Shown here: positions 44,078-52,470 of the stretch, in pieces
Numbering within the stretch: position 1 is the first letter of the stretch
Layout: each line of letters starts with the position of its first letter
DNA from: Enhydrobacter sp.
GTDB taxonomy: Bacteria; Pseudomonadota; Alphaproteobacteria; Reyranellales; Reyranellaceae
Assembly: GCA_025808875.1 (NCBI GenBank)
Contig: CP075528.1
Location: forward strand, 4,648,473 to 4,712,472
Reading direction: 5' to 3'
Length of the DNA: 64,000 bases
Made by a program: the position numbers and the translations under genes
The notes under the pieces: model-generated
Seen by the model: only the letters and a program-made list of their open reading frames with translations
What the model was told of the DNA's origin: nothing
Database searches by the model: none

Positions 44078-45006
44078 AGGTCGCCGTCGTTCTGTTCAAC
44101 CTCGGCGGGCCGGATTCTCTCGATGCGGTTCGGCCGTTCCTGCGCAATCTGTTCAGTGATCCCGCCATTCTCGGGTTGCCGGCATGGATACGCCTGCCGC
44201 TGGCACGGTTCATCGCCTGGCGCCGGACGCCGAAAGCGAGGAAGATCTACGCGCAGATCGGCGGAGGTTCGCCGATCCTCGGCCAGACCGAGGCCCAGGC
44301 CCGCGCGCTCGAGGAGGCGCTGGGCCGCGACCATCGATGGCGGGCGTTCGTCTGCATGCGGTACTGGCATCCGATGACCGACGAGGTCGTGCAGCAGGTC
44401 CGCCAGTTCGCGCCCGACCGCATCGTCTTGTTGCCGCTCTACCCGCAATTCTCGACCACGACCACCGCGTCGTCCTTCGCCGCGTGGAAGGCCTCGATCG
44501 GTCGCCTCGACGCGACGACGCGCGAGATTCGGTCCTATCCGACGGATGCCGGTTTCATCGCCGCCTCGGTCGACCTCGTGAAACAGGGTCTGGCAGCAGC
44601 GGGGAGCGGCCCGCGGCGCGTGCTGTTCTCCGCCCACGGGCTTCCGGAGAAGGTGATCAGGGCGGGCGATCCCTACCAGAAGCAGGTCGAGGAGACGGCG
44701 CAGGCCATCGTTGCCGGTCTCGGCGGCGTGGACCATGTCGTGTGCTATCAAAGCCGCGTCGGGCCGCTGAAATGGATCGGGCCGTCGACCGACGATGAAA
44801 TTCGCCGCGCCGGGCGGGACAAGGTCGGGGTCGTGCTCTATCCCCTGTCGTTCGTGTCGGAACATTCGGAAACACTGGTCGAGCTCGACATCGAGTATCG
44901 GCATCTCGCCGAGCAGGCCGGCGTGACGACATATGTCCGCGTGCCCACGGTCGGCACGCATCCGGCATTCATCCGCGGCCTCGCCGATCTGGTGCGGGCG
45001 GCCTGA
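44074..45006 (+). CDS. hemH: Ferrochelatase
   Basis: Ferrochelatase inserts Fe(II) into protoporphyrin IX. The 310-residue protein begins KVAVVLFNLGGPDSL and has the metal/porphyrin-site LFSAHGLPEKVI (conserved His) and FVSEHSETLVELDIEY (conserved Glu). It starts with GTG inside the hemE stop and overlaps hemJ by one base (TGATG). Complete and of normal length; no C-terminal extension. Confidence 0.97.
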   Translation: MKVAVVLFNLGGPDSLDAVRPFLRNLFSDPAILGLPAWIRLPLARFIAWRRTPKARKIYAQIGGGSPILGQTEAQARALEEALGRDHRWRAFVCMRYWHPMTDEVVQQVRQFAPDRIVLLPLYPQFSTTTTASSFAAWKASIGRLDATTREIRSYPTDAGFIAASVDLVKQGLAAAGSGPRRVLFSAHGLPEKVIRAGDPYQKQVEETAQAIVAGLGGVDHVVCYQSRVGPLKWIGPSTDDEIRRAGRDKVGVVLYPLSFVSEHSETLVELDIEYRHLAEQAGVTTYVRVPTVGTHPAFIRGLADLVRAA

Positions 45007-45431
45007 TGGCCTACGAGATCCTGAAGGCGTTGCACGTCGTCGCCGTCATCGCCTGGATGGCGGGCCTGCTCTACCTGCCCCGGCTCTTCGTCTACCACGC
45101 CGATGCCGAGAAGGGCTCGGTCCAGAGCGAGACCTTCAAGGTGATGGAGCGCCGGCTGCTGCGCGGCATCATGAACCCGGCGATGATCCTGGTCTGGATC
45201 TTCGGCCTGGCGCTCGCCTGGCAGGGCGAATGGTGGCATGTCGGCTGGTGGCAGGCGAAGTTCGGCCTGGCGATCGGCCTCACCGCCGTCCATCACCTCT
45301 ACGGCCGATGGCGCAAGGATTTCGAGGCAGACCGAAACGCCAGACCAGCCAACTATTATCGCTGGTGGAACGAGGTGCCGACCGTGCTCATGATCGCTAT
45401 CGTGTTCCTCGTGGTGCTGAAACCGTTCTAG
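45006..45431 (+). CDS. hemJ: Protoporphyrinogen IX oxidase HemJ
   Basis: HemJ is a haem-binding membrane protein that oxidises protoporphyrinogen IX in bacteria lacking HemG or HemY. The 141-residue protein has four hydrophobic segments and the family start YEILKALHVVAVIAWMAGLLYLP with its conserved His10. The middle RGIMNPAMILVWIFGL and the terminal PTVLMIAIVFLVVLKPF also match. Together with hemE and hemH it covers the last steps of haem synthesis apart from coproporphyrinogen oxidation. Confidence 0.95.
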   Translation: MAYEILKALHVVAVIAWMAGLLYLPRLFVYHADAEKGSVQSETFKVMERRLLRGIMNPAMILVWIFGLALAWQGEWWHVGWWQAKFGLAIGLTAVHHLYGRWRKDFEADRNARPANYYRWWNEVPTVLMIAIVFLVVLKPF

Positions 45432-45441
45432 TGGAAGGCCA

Positions 45442-45975
45442 ATGAACGTCGAGCTGAAAACCGCCGAGTGGAAGGACCAGATCTTCGAGGTCTTCCAGGA
45501 TCACGACATCAGGCAGGTCTTCCATGTGCCCGACGCCGGCCATTCCCGGCTGATCGAGCTCTGCCAGAAGTCGAACTCGATCCGCACCCTGGCGCTGACC
45601 ACCGAAGAGGAGGGCATTCCGCTCGCCGCCGGCGCGTGGCTGGGCGGCCAGCGCGCGGTGCTGCTGATGCAGAGCTCGGGCGTCGGCAACACCATCAACC
45701 TGATGGGCATGACCAGGACGCTGCGCTTTCCGTTCCTGACCCTGATCACCATGCGCGGCGACTATGGCGAGTTCAATTCCTGGCAGTACCCCATGGGGCA
45801 GGCGACGCCCAGGGTGCTCGAGGCGATGGGCGTGCTGCTCTATTCGGTCGACAGGCCCGACGAGGTGAAGGCGACCGTCGACGCCGCCGCACGCTCGGCC
45901 TTCAACGGCGGTCAGGCGGTCGCCGTGCTGCTGCGCCAGAAGCTGCTCGGCATCAAGGCGTTCGGAAAGAAATAG
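45442..45975 (+). CDS. TPP-dependent decarboxylase, PYR-domain (alpha) subunit
   Basis: A 177-residue protein with the pyrimidine-binding (PYR) domain of thiamine-diphosphate enzymes: RQVFHVPDAGHSRLIELC, LTTEEEGIPLAAGAWLGG with the TPP-activating glutamate, and LLMQSSGVGNTINLM. Its partner gene supplies the pyrophosphate domain, so the enzyme is split in two as in sulfopyruvate decarboxylase ComDE; phosphonopyruvate decarboxylase is the other close type. It follows hemJ after 10 bases. The true keto-acid substrate is unknown. Confidence 0.82.
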   Translation: MNVELKTAEWKDQIFEVFQDHDIRQVFHVPDAGHSRLIELCQKSNSIRTLALTTEEEGIPLAAGAWLGGQRAVLLMQSSGVGNTINLMGMTRTLRFPFLTLITMRGDYGEFNSWQYPMGQATPRVLEAMGVLLYSVDRPDEVKATVDAAARSAFNGGQAVAVLLRQKLLGIKAFGKK

Positions 45976-45991
45976 CGCGGGAAGAAGCAGG

Positions 45992-46606
45992 ATGAACAAG
46001 GCAACCTTGCAGCGCCGGCCGCTGGTCAAGAAAATCCTCGAGGGCGCCGACGACGATCTGCTGGTGATCGCCGGCCTCGGTTCGTCGAACTGGGACGTCA
46101 CGGACGCGGGCGACCGGCCGCTCAACATGCCGCTGTGGGGCTCGATGGGTGCGCCGGTGCCGATGGGCCTCGGCCTCGCCATGGCGCAGCCCAAGAAACG
46201 CGTGCTGGTGATCACCGGCGACGGCGACATGCTGATGAGCCTGGGCTCGCTCGCCACCGTGGCGTCGCAGCAGCCGGACAATCTCGCCATCGTCGTGCTC
46301 GACAACGAGAAGTTCGGCGAAACCGGCAATCAGGCGACCCACACCAGCCCGCGCAACGCCGGCCCGACCGACTCGGGCGCCGGCGCCGACCTCGCCATGA
46401 TCGCCAGGGGCTGCGGCATCGCCGACAGCGCCACCGTGCGCGAGGCCGGCGAGGTGGCGCGGCTCGTCGGCGACGTCCGCACCGCAAAGGGGCCGGTCTT
46501 CCGGCTCGTCAAGGTGATGGTCGAGAAGCTCGAGTTCGTCATGCCGCCGCAGGACGGCGCCCATCTCAAGGACCGTTTCCGCCAGGCACTGCTGGGGCAC
46601 CCATGA
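45992..46606 (+). CDS. TPP-dependent decarboxylase, PP-domain (beta) subunit
   Basis: A 204-residue protein with the TPP pyrophosphate/Mg2+ motif: VITGDGDMLMSLGSL, then a 12-residue gap to VVLDNEKFGETG, the GDG-N pattern. LPLWGSMGAPVPMGLGLA-type sequence precedes it (here MPLWGSMGAPVPMGLGLAMA). It pairs with the alpha subunit encoded 16 bases upstream. It overlaps the C45 hydrolase gene by 4 bases (ATGA), so the three products may serve one pathway, not yet identified. Confidence 0.85.
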   Translation: MNKATLQRRPLVKKILEGADDDLLVIAGLGSSNWDVTDAGDRPLNMPLWGSMGAPVPMGLGLAMAQPKKRVLVITGDGDMLMSLGSLATVASQQPDNLAIVVLDNEKFGETGNQATHTSPRNAGPTDSGAGADLAMIARGCGIADSATVREAGEVARLVGDVRTAKGPVFRLVKVMVEKLEFVMPPQDGAHLKDRFRQALLGHP

Positions 46607-47736
46607 CCGCCTATGCGCCCTTTCCCCTGATCGACCTCCGGGGCGGTCCGCGCGAGCGCGGGCGCAGCCATGGCAAGGCGGTCCCCGGGCGCATCGGGCG
46701 CGGCATCAAGATGTATGCCGAGTCGCTTCTGAAGAACGGTGTCGATTGGAGAGAACTGGAGCGCCGGGCCGACGCCATGGTGCCGATGATCGAGACGTTC
46801 GATCCGGCCTACGTCGAGGAGATGCGCGGCATCGCCGAGGGATCGGGCGAGCCGTTCGCCGGCGTGGTGCTGATGAACGCGCGCACCGAGATGGTGGTCG
46901 GTGCCCGCAAGGAGGCCGAGCGTTCGACTCCCGACGGCTGCACCGCGGCGCTGGCGCTGCCCGAGGCGAGCGCCGACGGCGTGCTGCTGCACGGCCAGAA
47001 CTGGGACTGGCGTGCCGAATGCGCCGAGACGGGCGTGGTGCTGCGCATCCGCCGCGACGACGGGCCGGACATCCTGACCTTCACCGAGGCGGGAGGATTG
47101 GCGCGCTCGGGCCTCAATTCGGCCGGCATCGGCTTGACGGCGAACGCGCTCGAATGCGACCGCGACTATCGGCGCGGCCCGGGCGTGCCGTTGCCCTTCA
47201 TCCGCCGCAAGGTGCTGGAGAGCGGCTACCTCGCCGAGGCGGTGCGCACCGTCTTCTCGACGCCCCGACTCGGTTCGAACCACATGGCGGTGAGCCATTG
47301 CGGGGGCGAGGCCTTCGGCTTCGAATGCGCGCCCGACGAGACCTTCTGGCTGGCGCCCGATCGCGGTCTCTACGTGCACGCCAATCACTGGATCTCCGAC
47401 GTCGCGCGGGCCAAGGTGACGGATACCGGTCTTGCCGAGACGCCCTGCTCGATCTATCGCGACAAGCGCGTGCGCAACCGGCTTTCGTCCGCGCGCGGCA
47501 AGCTCACGCTGGAAGACCTGCGGCAGGCCTTCTTCGACGACTACGCTTCGCCGTGGTCGGTGTGCCGCCCGCCGCGCCCCAACAATCGCGGCGCGATGGT
47601 CGCGACGACGGCGATGATCCTGATGCGGCCGGGCGAGGGCCATCTCGAGGCCTGCCCGATGCCGGCGCTCAACCGCCAGTTCACGACCTACAGCCTGACA
47701 CCGGACCGCAGCGCGCAAAGGCAGGCGGCGGAGTGA
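46603..47736 (+). CDS. C45-family autoproteolytic acyltransferase/hydrolase
   Basis: Ntn-hydrolase related to fungal acyl-CoA:6-aminopenicillanic acid acyltransferase. The 377-residue proenzyme should cleave itself before the nucleophile Cys113 in PDGCTAALA (the family DGCT site). GQNWDWRAE provides the following conserved Asn-Trp-Asp segment, and the late NRQFTTYSL block is also typical. Bacterial members hydrolyse or transfer acyl groups on amines; the substrate is unknown. It starts inside the TPP beta-subunit stop, so it is translationally coupled to the decarboxylase. Confidence 0.85.
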   Translation: MTAYAPFPLIDLRGGPRERGRSHGKAVPGRIGRGIKMYAESLLKNGVDWRELERRADAMVPMIETFDPAYVEEMRGIAEGSGEPFAGVVLMNARTEMVVGARKEAERSTPDGCTAALALPEASADGVLLHGQNWDWRAECAETGVVLRIRRDDGPDILTFTEAGGLARSGLNSAGIGLTANALECDRDYRRGPGVPLPFIRRKVLESGYLAEAVRTVFSTPRLGSNHMAVSHCGGEAFGFECAPDETFWLAPDRGLYVHANHWISDVARAKVTDTGLAETPCSIYRDKRVRNRLSSARGKLTLEDLRQAFFDDYASPWSVCRPPRPNNRGAMVATTAMILMRPGEGHLEACPMPALNRQFTTYSLTPDRSAQRQAAE

Positions 47737-47770
47737 CGGTGGAAGACGGTCGTCGAGAAGAGGAGTGGTG

Positions 47771-48742
47771 ATGCCCAAGGAGAGTCCGGCCGCCGAGTTC
47801 CGCGGCCGCATCTACGGCGACATCACCGAGACCATGGGCGCCACGCCGCTCGTGCGCCTCAACCGCCTGCCGGCGCGCGACGGCATCAAGGCCGAAATCC
47901 TCGCCAAGCTCGAATTCTTCAATCCGATGTCGTCGGTCAAGGATCGCATCGGCGTGGCGATGATCGATGCCGCCGAGAAGGCCGGCAAGATCAAGCCCGG
48001 CGTCTCGACGATCATCGAGCCGACGTCGGGCAATACCGGCATCGGGCTCGCCTTCGTCGCCGCCGCGCGCGGCTACAAGGTGATCTTCACGATGCCCGAT
48101 TCGATGTCGATCGAGCGACGCAAGATGCTGCGCTTCCTGGGCGCGCGGCTGGAACTCACGCCGCGCGAGAAAGGCATGAAGGGCTCGATCGCGCGCGCCG
48201 AGGAACTCCTGAAGGAAGTGCCCGACAGCTTCATGCCGCAGCAGTTCCAGAATCCGGCCAACCCGGCCGTGCACGTGCGCACCACGGCCGAGGAGATCCT
48301 GAAGGATACTGGCGGCAAGCTCGATGTCTTCGTGGCCGGCGTCGGCACCGGCGGCACGGTCACCGGCGTCGGCCACGTCCTGAAGCAGCGCCTGCCGTCG
48401 GCCAGGGTCGTCGCCGTCGAGCCCGAAGCGAGCCCCGTGCTCTCGGGCGGACAGCACTCGCCGCATCCCATCCAGGGCATCGGCGCGGGCTTCGTGCCCG
48501 ACGTCCTCGACCGCAAGGTGATCGACGAGGTGGTCAAGGTGGCCAATGCCGACGCCTTCAGGAACGCCCGCGACATGGCCGCGATGGAAGGCATTCCCAT
48601 CGGCATTTCCGGCGGCGCGGCGATTGCGGCTGCGCTGGCGGTCGGAGCGCGGCCGGAGAACGCCGGCAAGCGTGTGATCGTGATCGTGCCCGATTTCGCC
48701 GAGCGCTATCTCTCGACGGCGCTGTTCGAGGGCCTCGATTAG
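47771..48742 (+). CDS. cysK: Cysteine synthase A
   Basis: CysK makes L-cysteine from O-acetylserine and sulphide with PLP. The 323-residue protein has the PLP lysine Lys57 in NPMSSVKDRI, the substrate loop TSGNTGIGLA, and the glycine-rich phosphate site GVGTGGTVTGVG. GISGGAA is near the C-terminus. AGGAG five bases before ATG 47771 fixes the start over two in-frame GTGs. It converges with the hydratase gene and overlaps it by 4 bases. Confidence 0.95.
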   Translation: MPKESPAAEFRGRIYGDITETMGATPLVRLNRLPARDGIKAEILAKLEFFNPMSSVKDRIGVAMIDAAEKAGKIKPGVSTIIEPTSGNTGIGLAFVAAARGYKVIFTMPDSMSIERRKMLRFLGARLELTPREKGMKGSIARAEELLKEVPDSFMPQQFQNPANPAVHVRTTAEEILKDTGGKLDVFVAGVGTGGTVTGVGHVLKQRLPSARVVAVEPEASPVLSGGQHSPHPIQGIGAGFVPDVLDRKVIDEVVKVANADAFRNARDMAAMEGIPIGISGGAAIAAALAVGARPENAGKRVIVIVPDFAERYLSTALFEGLD

Positions 48743-49527
48743 CCCGGATACCAGCCGGGCTTCCGCTTCTCCCTGAAGCTCGCCAGGCCCTCGGTCGCCT
48801 CGTCCTGCTGGCGCGTGCGGGCGTGCTCGTCGATCAGGTCGCGCAGCTCGCCGTCATCGACGAAGGCGCGTGCCGACGCAAGCGAGCGCAGCTTGGTCGC
48901 CGTCGTGGCGCGCGGCGCGTTCATCAGCACCGCCTCGACGATCTTGGTGCCGGCTTCCTCGAGGCCGCCGGTCGGGCAGACCTCGTGCACCAGCCCCAGC
49001 CGTCGCGCTTCCTCGGCGCCGAAGCGCTCGCCGGTCAGCGCATAGCGCCGCGCCTGGCGCAGGCCCATCGCCTGGCAGAGCTGCGGCAGGATGATGCCGG
49101 CCATCAGGCCCCAGCGCGTCTCGGCGATGGAGAAGATCGCGTCCTCGCTCGCCACCACGACGTCGCAGGCCGCCGCGATGCCGGTGCCGCCGCCGAAGCA
49201 GCCGCCCTGGATCAGGGCCAGTGTCGGCACCGGACAGGTGTCGAGACGGCGGATCGCCTCGGCCGTCAGCCGGCTCACCGCCTCGTTCTCCTGCGGCGAC
49301 TGCTTGGCGACGGCGCTGATCCAGGCGAGATCGGCGCCGGCCTGGAAGTGCCTGCCGCGCCCGCGCAGCACGACGATCCGCAAATTGCGTTCGCGGCCCA
49401 GCGCATCCATTGCCACATGCAGGCCGGCGATGAGGTCACCGTTGTAGGCGTTGTTGACCTGCGGCCGGTTGAGCGTGACCGAGGCGACGCCGCGCCGGTC
49501 GATCTCCCACAGGACGGTGTCGTTCAC
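48739..49527 (-). CDS. Enoyl-CoA hydratase/isomerase family protein
   Basis: A 262-residue crotonase-fold protein. Oxyanion-hole segments are FQAGADLAWI and IQGGCFGGGTGIAAACDV. Of the two acid-base glutamates of classical hydratases, the second appears in SIAETRWGL, while the first position is glycine in GGGTGIA; this pattern also occurs in methylglutaconyl-CoA hydratase-like members. The reaction is therefore not assigned. The GTG at 49527 lies two bases after the stop of the NTF2-like gene, so the pair is an operon. Confidence 0.85.
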   Translation of the reverse strand: MNDTVLWEIDRRGVASVTLNRPQVNNAYNGDLIAGLHVAMDALGRERNLRIVVLRGRGRHFQAGADLAWISAVAKQSPQENEAVSRLTAEAIRRLDTCPVPTLALIQGGCFGGGTGIAAACDVVVASEDAIFSIAETRWGLMAGIILPQLCQAMGLRQARRYALTGERFGAEEARRLGLVHEVCPTGGLEEAGTKIVEAVLMNAPRATTATKLRSLASARAFVDDGELRDLIDEHARTRQQDEATEGLASFREKRKPGWYPG

Positions 49528-49528
49528 C

Positions 49529-49897
49529 TCAGTCGGCCTTGAGATAGCTGTCCTTGAGCGCGATCTTGCCGTCGCGCACCTCGTAGAGATCGATGCCATA
49601 GCGGTCGAACGGCTTGCCGTCGGCGTCGATGCCGGTGACGCGGAAGGTGCCGAACAGCTTGTCGCCCGCGCGATGGATGCGCGCTTCCGAGTAGCGCGCC
49701 TCGCGATGCGCCCGGCTCTTGTCGGCGAAGTGGCGCCGGAGGCCTTCCTTGCCCTTCAGCACGCGGCCGGACGGCGCGCCTCCGGCGCTGAGACGCCACT
49801 CGAAGTCGTCGGTGACGCAGGCGGCGATCTCCTCGACATCGGCCTTGTTGAAGGCCTTGCCGAAACGGCGGAACAGGTCGTCTATGGCGTCGGGCAT
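49529..49897 (-). CDS. SnoaL/NTF2-like protein
   Basis: A 122-residue protein with the cone-shaped NTF2-like fold pattern: an N-terminal helix (IDDLFRRFGKAFNKADVEEI), CVTDDFEWRLS, then KGKEGLRRHFADK and the final strands RYGIDLYEVRDGKIALKDSYL. Such proteins are small enzymes (isomerases, dehydratases) or ligand binders; nothing here identifies the ligand. It is first in an operon with the crotonase-family gene. Confidence 0.82.
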   Translation of the reverse strand: MPDAIDDLFRRFGKAFNKADVEEIAACVTDDFEWRLSAGGAPSGRVLKGKEGLRRHFADKSRAHREARYSEARIHRAGDKLFGTFRVTGIDADGKPFDRYGIDLYEVRDGKIALKDSYLKAD

Positions 49898-49919
49898 GGG
49901 TCCTCTCTGGTTGCCGCCA

Positions 49920-50822
49920 CTATAGCTCCCAGGGCGGCGGCGAAAACTTCTCGATGACGAAATTGACGAAGGCCGTCACCTTTGGGGCGAGGTGCCGCCG
50001 ATGCGGATACACCGCATGAATCGGCACGGGTTCCTCGGCCGAGAATTCCTCCAGCAGCGGGATGAGCTCGCCGCGCCTGATCGAATCGGCGACCGTGAGG
50101 CGGGTCAGCCGTACGATCCCCAGGCCCTGCAGCGCCAGCCGCATCTGGGCCTCGCCCTCGTTGACGGTGATGCGCCCGCCGACCTCGATCTCGCGGATCT
50201 GTCCGTCGACGCGGAACGCCCATCGATTGAGGTAGAGCCGTTCGCGGTTGATGCATTCGTGGCGTGTCAGCTCCTCGGGCCGCCGGGGCATGCCGCGCCG
50301 GGCGATGTAGCTCGGCGCGGCGCAGATCAGCCGGATGTCGTCGCCGATCTTGCGCGCCATGAAGCTGGTGTCTGGCATCCTGCCGACCCGGATGGCGACG
50401 TCGATTCCTTCCTCGACCAGATCGACCACGCGATCGGTCGGGATCAGCTCGAGTTGGACCGCCGGGTAGCTCTCGAGGAACTCGCCGATGATGGGCGCCA
50501 GACGATGGGTTGAAAACGCGAGCGAGGTCGTGACGCGCAAGGGCCCGTGGGGCGTTCCGCGCTGGTCGCTGATCTCCGATTCGAGCTGCTCGATCTCGCC
50601 GACGATGCGCCGTGCCGCGGCATAGAACACCTGGCCTTCGGCGGTCAGATGGATCGCGCGGGTGGTCCGCTGCAGCAGGCGCACGCCGAGCCGGGTCTCG
50701 AGCCGGGTCACCAGCTTGCTGACGGCCGACGGCGTCAGCCCGAGCGACGGTGCGGCCGCCGAGAAGCCCTTGGCATCGACGACCCTGACGAAGGCCGCCA
50801 TTTCGCTCGCATGTTCGATCAC
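49920..50822 (-). CDS. LysR-family transcriptional regulator
   Basis: A 300-residue LysR-type regulator. The N-terminal helix-turn-helix is MAAFVRVVDAKGFSAAAPSL then LTPSAVSKLVTRLETRLGVRLL with RTTRAIHLTAEG. The effector domain runs from ~90 to 295 (GPLRVTTSLAFSTHRLAP, VDVAIRVGRMPDTS-type sequence). It is co-directional with the NTF2-like/hydratase pair, 22 bases before it, so it may control that pair. A symmetric box lies just upstream of its start. Confidence 0.93.
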   Translation of the reverse strand: MIEHASEMAAFVRVVDAKGFSAAAPSLGLTPSAVSKLVTRLETRLGVRLLQRTTRAIHLTAEGQVFYAAARRIVGEIEQLESEISDQRGTPHGPLRVTTSLAFSTHRLAPIIGEFLESYPAVQLELIPTDRVVDLVEEGIDVAIRVGRMPDTSFMARKIGDDIRLICAAPSYIARRGMPRRPEELTRHECINRERLYLNRWAFRVDGQIREIEVGGRITVNEGEAQMRLALQGLGIVRLTRLTVADSIRRGELIPLLEEFSAEEPVPIHAVYPHRRHLAPKVTAFVNFVIEKFSPPPWEL

Positions 50823-50831
50823 GCTCTATTA

Positions 50832-50846
50832 GTGAACAAAATTCAC
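50832..50846. promoter_or_regulatory. Candidate LysR-type regulator box
   Basis: GTGAA-CAAAA-TTCAC is a perfect 5-base inverted repeat with a T-N11-A core, the usual LysR recognition form. It lies 10 bases before the LysR start and 76 before the divergent small gene, so autoregulation and control of both directions are possible. Confidence 0.55.
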
Positions 50847-50921
50847 AGGTGTGCGTCAATAGCAATGGATTAAAAAGCGGCATGCGCGGAATTAAGTAAC
50901 TTTCAATCATTGGAGGTTCTC

Positions 50922-51056
50922 ATGCACGCGACTCGTTCACCCTCGCTCGATCTGGCTCGCGACGCCGCGGTCCGCCGCGCTCACCAGTTGCGCAGCGCGG
51001 CGATGGCCGATCTCGTCCGCAATGTCGCCCGCTGGGTGTCCCGCGCCGCCCGGTAA
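50922..51056 (+). CDS. Very small Arg-rich protein, possibly DUF1127-related
   Basis: A 44-residue frame with an excellent GGAGG site six bases before the ATG. The sequence (RRAHQLRSAAMADLVRNVAR) recalls the N-terminal half of DUF1127-type small alphaproteobacterial proteins, some of which bind RNA, but the usual C-terminal LRDIG motif is missing. It is divergent from the LysR gene. The following 283 bases to the glycosyltransferase hold a weak coding-like frame (51022-51261) in another register, and no other feature. Confidence 0.5.
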   Translation: MHATRSPSLDLARDAAVRRAHQLRSAAMADLVRNVARWVSRAAR

Positions 51057-51339
51057 ATCGGGCGGACGTCGGCTCTTCGGGTGCGATAGCGGGAGGAGGC
51101 GCGATCTCGGCGCCTTCTTCAGGAAGCTCCGCGGCACGCTCGACCGTCTGTCGCCGGGCGATCGCCTCCGGATGACGCGCTTCGCAGGCGGCATGCATCC
51201 GTCGCTTCGATCTGTATCGCGTGCGGCGGGCGAGCCCGGTCGGCCGGTGACAATTCCGTGAGCTTGGTGGCCGGGCACAACACCGCCGCAGATCGGTTCC
51301 AACCTTCCGCGAGGCGCAGGCCATAGCGTTGGGTTGTTC

Positions 51340-52467
51340 ATGAATATCGCGTATGCGTACGAGTATCGTGCCGACGACATCACCGTCAGGTCCGGCCATC
51401 CCTACTTCATGCTCGGTCAGCTCGAGAAGAGAGCCGGCGTGTCGCGCCTCTTTCCGCTCGACCGGCGGATTCGCGCCGCCTTCGCGCCCCGGTTTCTGTT
51501 GCACCGATTGCGCGGCCGGACCTACCACCCCGATCGCGAGCCATTCCTGCTGAAGTCCTTCGCGACTCAGGTCGAGAGCAGGTTGGCGGACGCCGACGTC
51601 CTGTTCTCGCCCAGTTCCACGGCGACTTGCTTCGTCGATGCTGGCCTGCCCAAGGTCTTCTCCGCCGACGCCACTTTCGCCAATGTCGTGGAAGCCTACG
51701 ACGAGTACCGCAATTGCGCCGCTACCTACCTCCGACAGGCGCATGCCCAGGAGGCACGCGCCCTGGCGACGTGCGCGGCGGCGGTCTATCCGTCGCACTT
51801 CGCCGCGCGCAGCGCCATCGAGGACTACGGCGCCGATCCCGCCAAGGTGCATGTGCTGCCCTACGGCGCCAACATCAGCGTGCCCTCGCTCCACGCCGTC
51901 GAGGCGGCGATTGCCTCGCGGGCGCTCGATCCGTTGCGTGTCCTGTTCGTCGGCCGCGAATGGCATCGCAAGGGCGGCGACATCGTCGTGGCGGCCTGCG
52001 AGGTCGCCCGTCGCCGGGGCCAGCGCCTGACGCTCGACATCGTCGGTATCGGCACGGTTCCCCAGGAATTGCCGGCCTTTGCGCGAAGCCACGGCCCGCT
52101 CCGCAAGAGCGACCCCGCCCAAAGTCGCCGGCTGGAGTGGCTGCTGGCCGAATCCGACCTGCTGTTCATGCCGTCGCGCGTCGAGAATTACGGGATAGCG
52201 TTCAGCGAGGCGGCGGCCTATGGCATCCCGTCGCTGAGCTGCGCCGTCGGCGGCATTCCCACCGTCGTGCGAGCCGGAATGTCCGGCTACCTGTTGCCGC
52301 CCGACAGTCCGCCGGAAGCATATGCCGACGTGTTGAGCGACTGCGTGTCGGATCGCGCCCGGTATGTGGCGCTCTGTCGGTCGGCTCGACGATTCCACGA
52401 TCGCGAACTCGCCTGGGACCGCTTCGGCGAGAATCTCATCGAGATTCTGAATGCCGCGAGACGTTGA
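51340..52467 (+). CDS. Glycosyltransferase family 4 (GT-B fold)
   Basis: A 375-residue GT-B glycosyltransferase. The C-terminal domain has the donor-site patterns DPLRVLFVGREWHRKGGDI and SDLLFMPSRVENYGIAFSEA (the E-x7-E motif), followed by YGIPSLSCAVGGIPTVV. The N-terminal half is more variable. It probably transfers a sugar from a nucleotide donor onto an envelope glycan; the acceptor is unknown and no other glycan genes adjoin. It converges with the RND efflux gene 3 bases away. Confidence 0.88.
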   Translation: MNIAYAYEYRADDITVRSGHPYFMLGQLEKRAGVSRLFPLDRRIRAAFAPRFLLHRLRGRTYHPDREPFLLKSFATQVESRLADADVLFSPSSTATCFVDAGLPKVFSADATFANVVEAYDEYRNCAATYLRQAHAQEARALATCAAAVYPSHFAARSAIEDYGADPAKVHVLPYGANISVPSLHAVEAAIASRALDPLRVLFVGREWHRKGGDIVVAACEVARRRGQRLTLDIVGIGTVPQELPAFARSHGPLRKSDPAQSRRLEWLLAESDLLFMPSRVENYGIAFSEAAAYGIPSLSCAVGGIPTVVRAGMSGYLLPPDSPPEAYADVLSDCVSDRARYVALCRSARRFHDRELAWDRFGENLIEILNAARR

Positions 52468-52470
52468 GAC

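Noticed and set aside
47273..47281. Second GGTTCGAAC-like tRNA T-loop sequence
   Set aside because: Lies inside the C45 hydrolase coding sequence with no cloverleaf possible.
51022..51261. 79-codon plus frame between the small Arg-rich gene and the glycosyltransferase
   Set aside because: No ribosome binding site and overlap with a better-supported gene; kept only as a possible frameshifted continuation.
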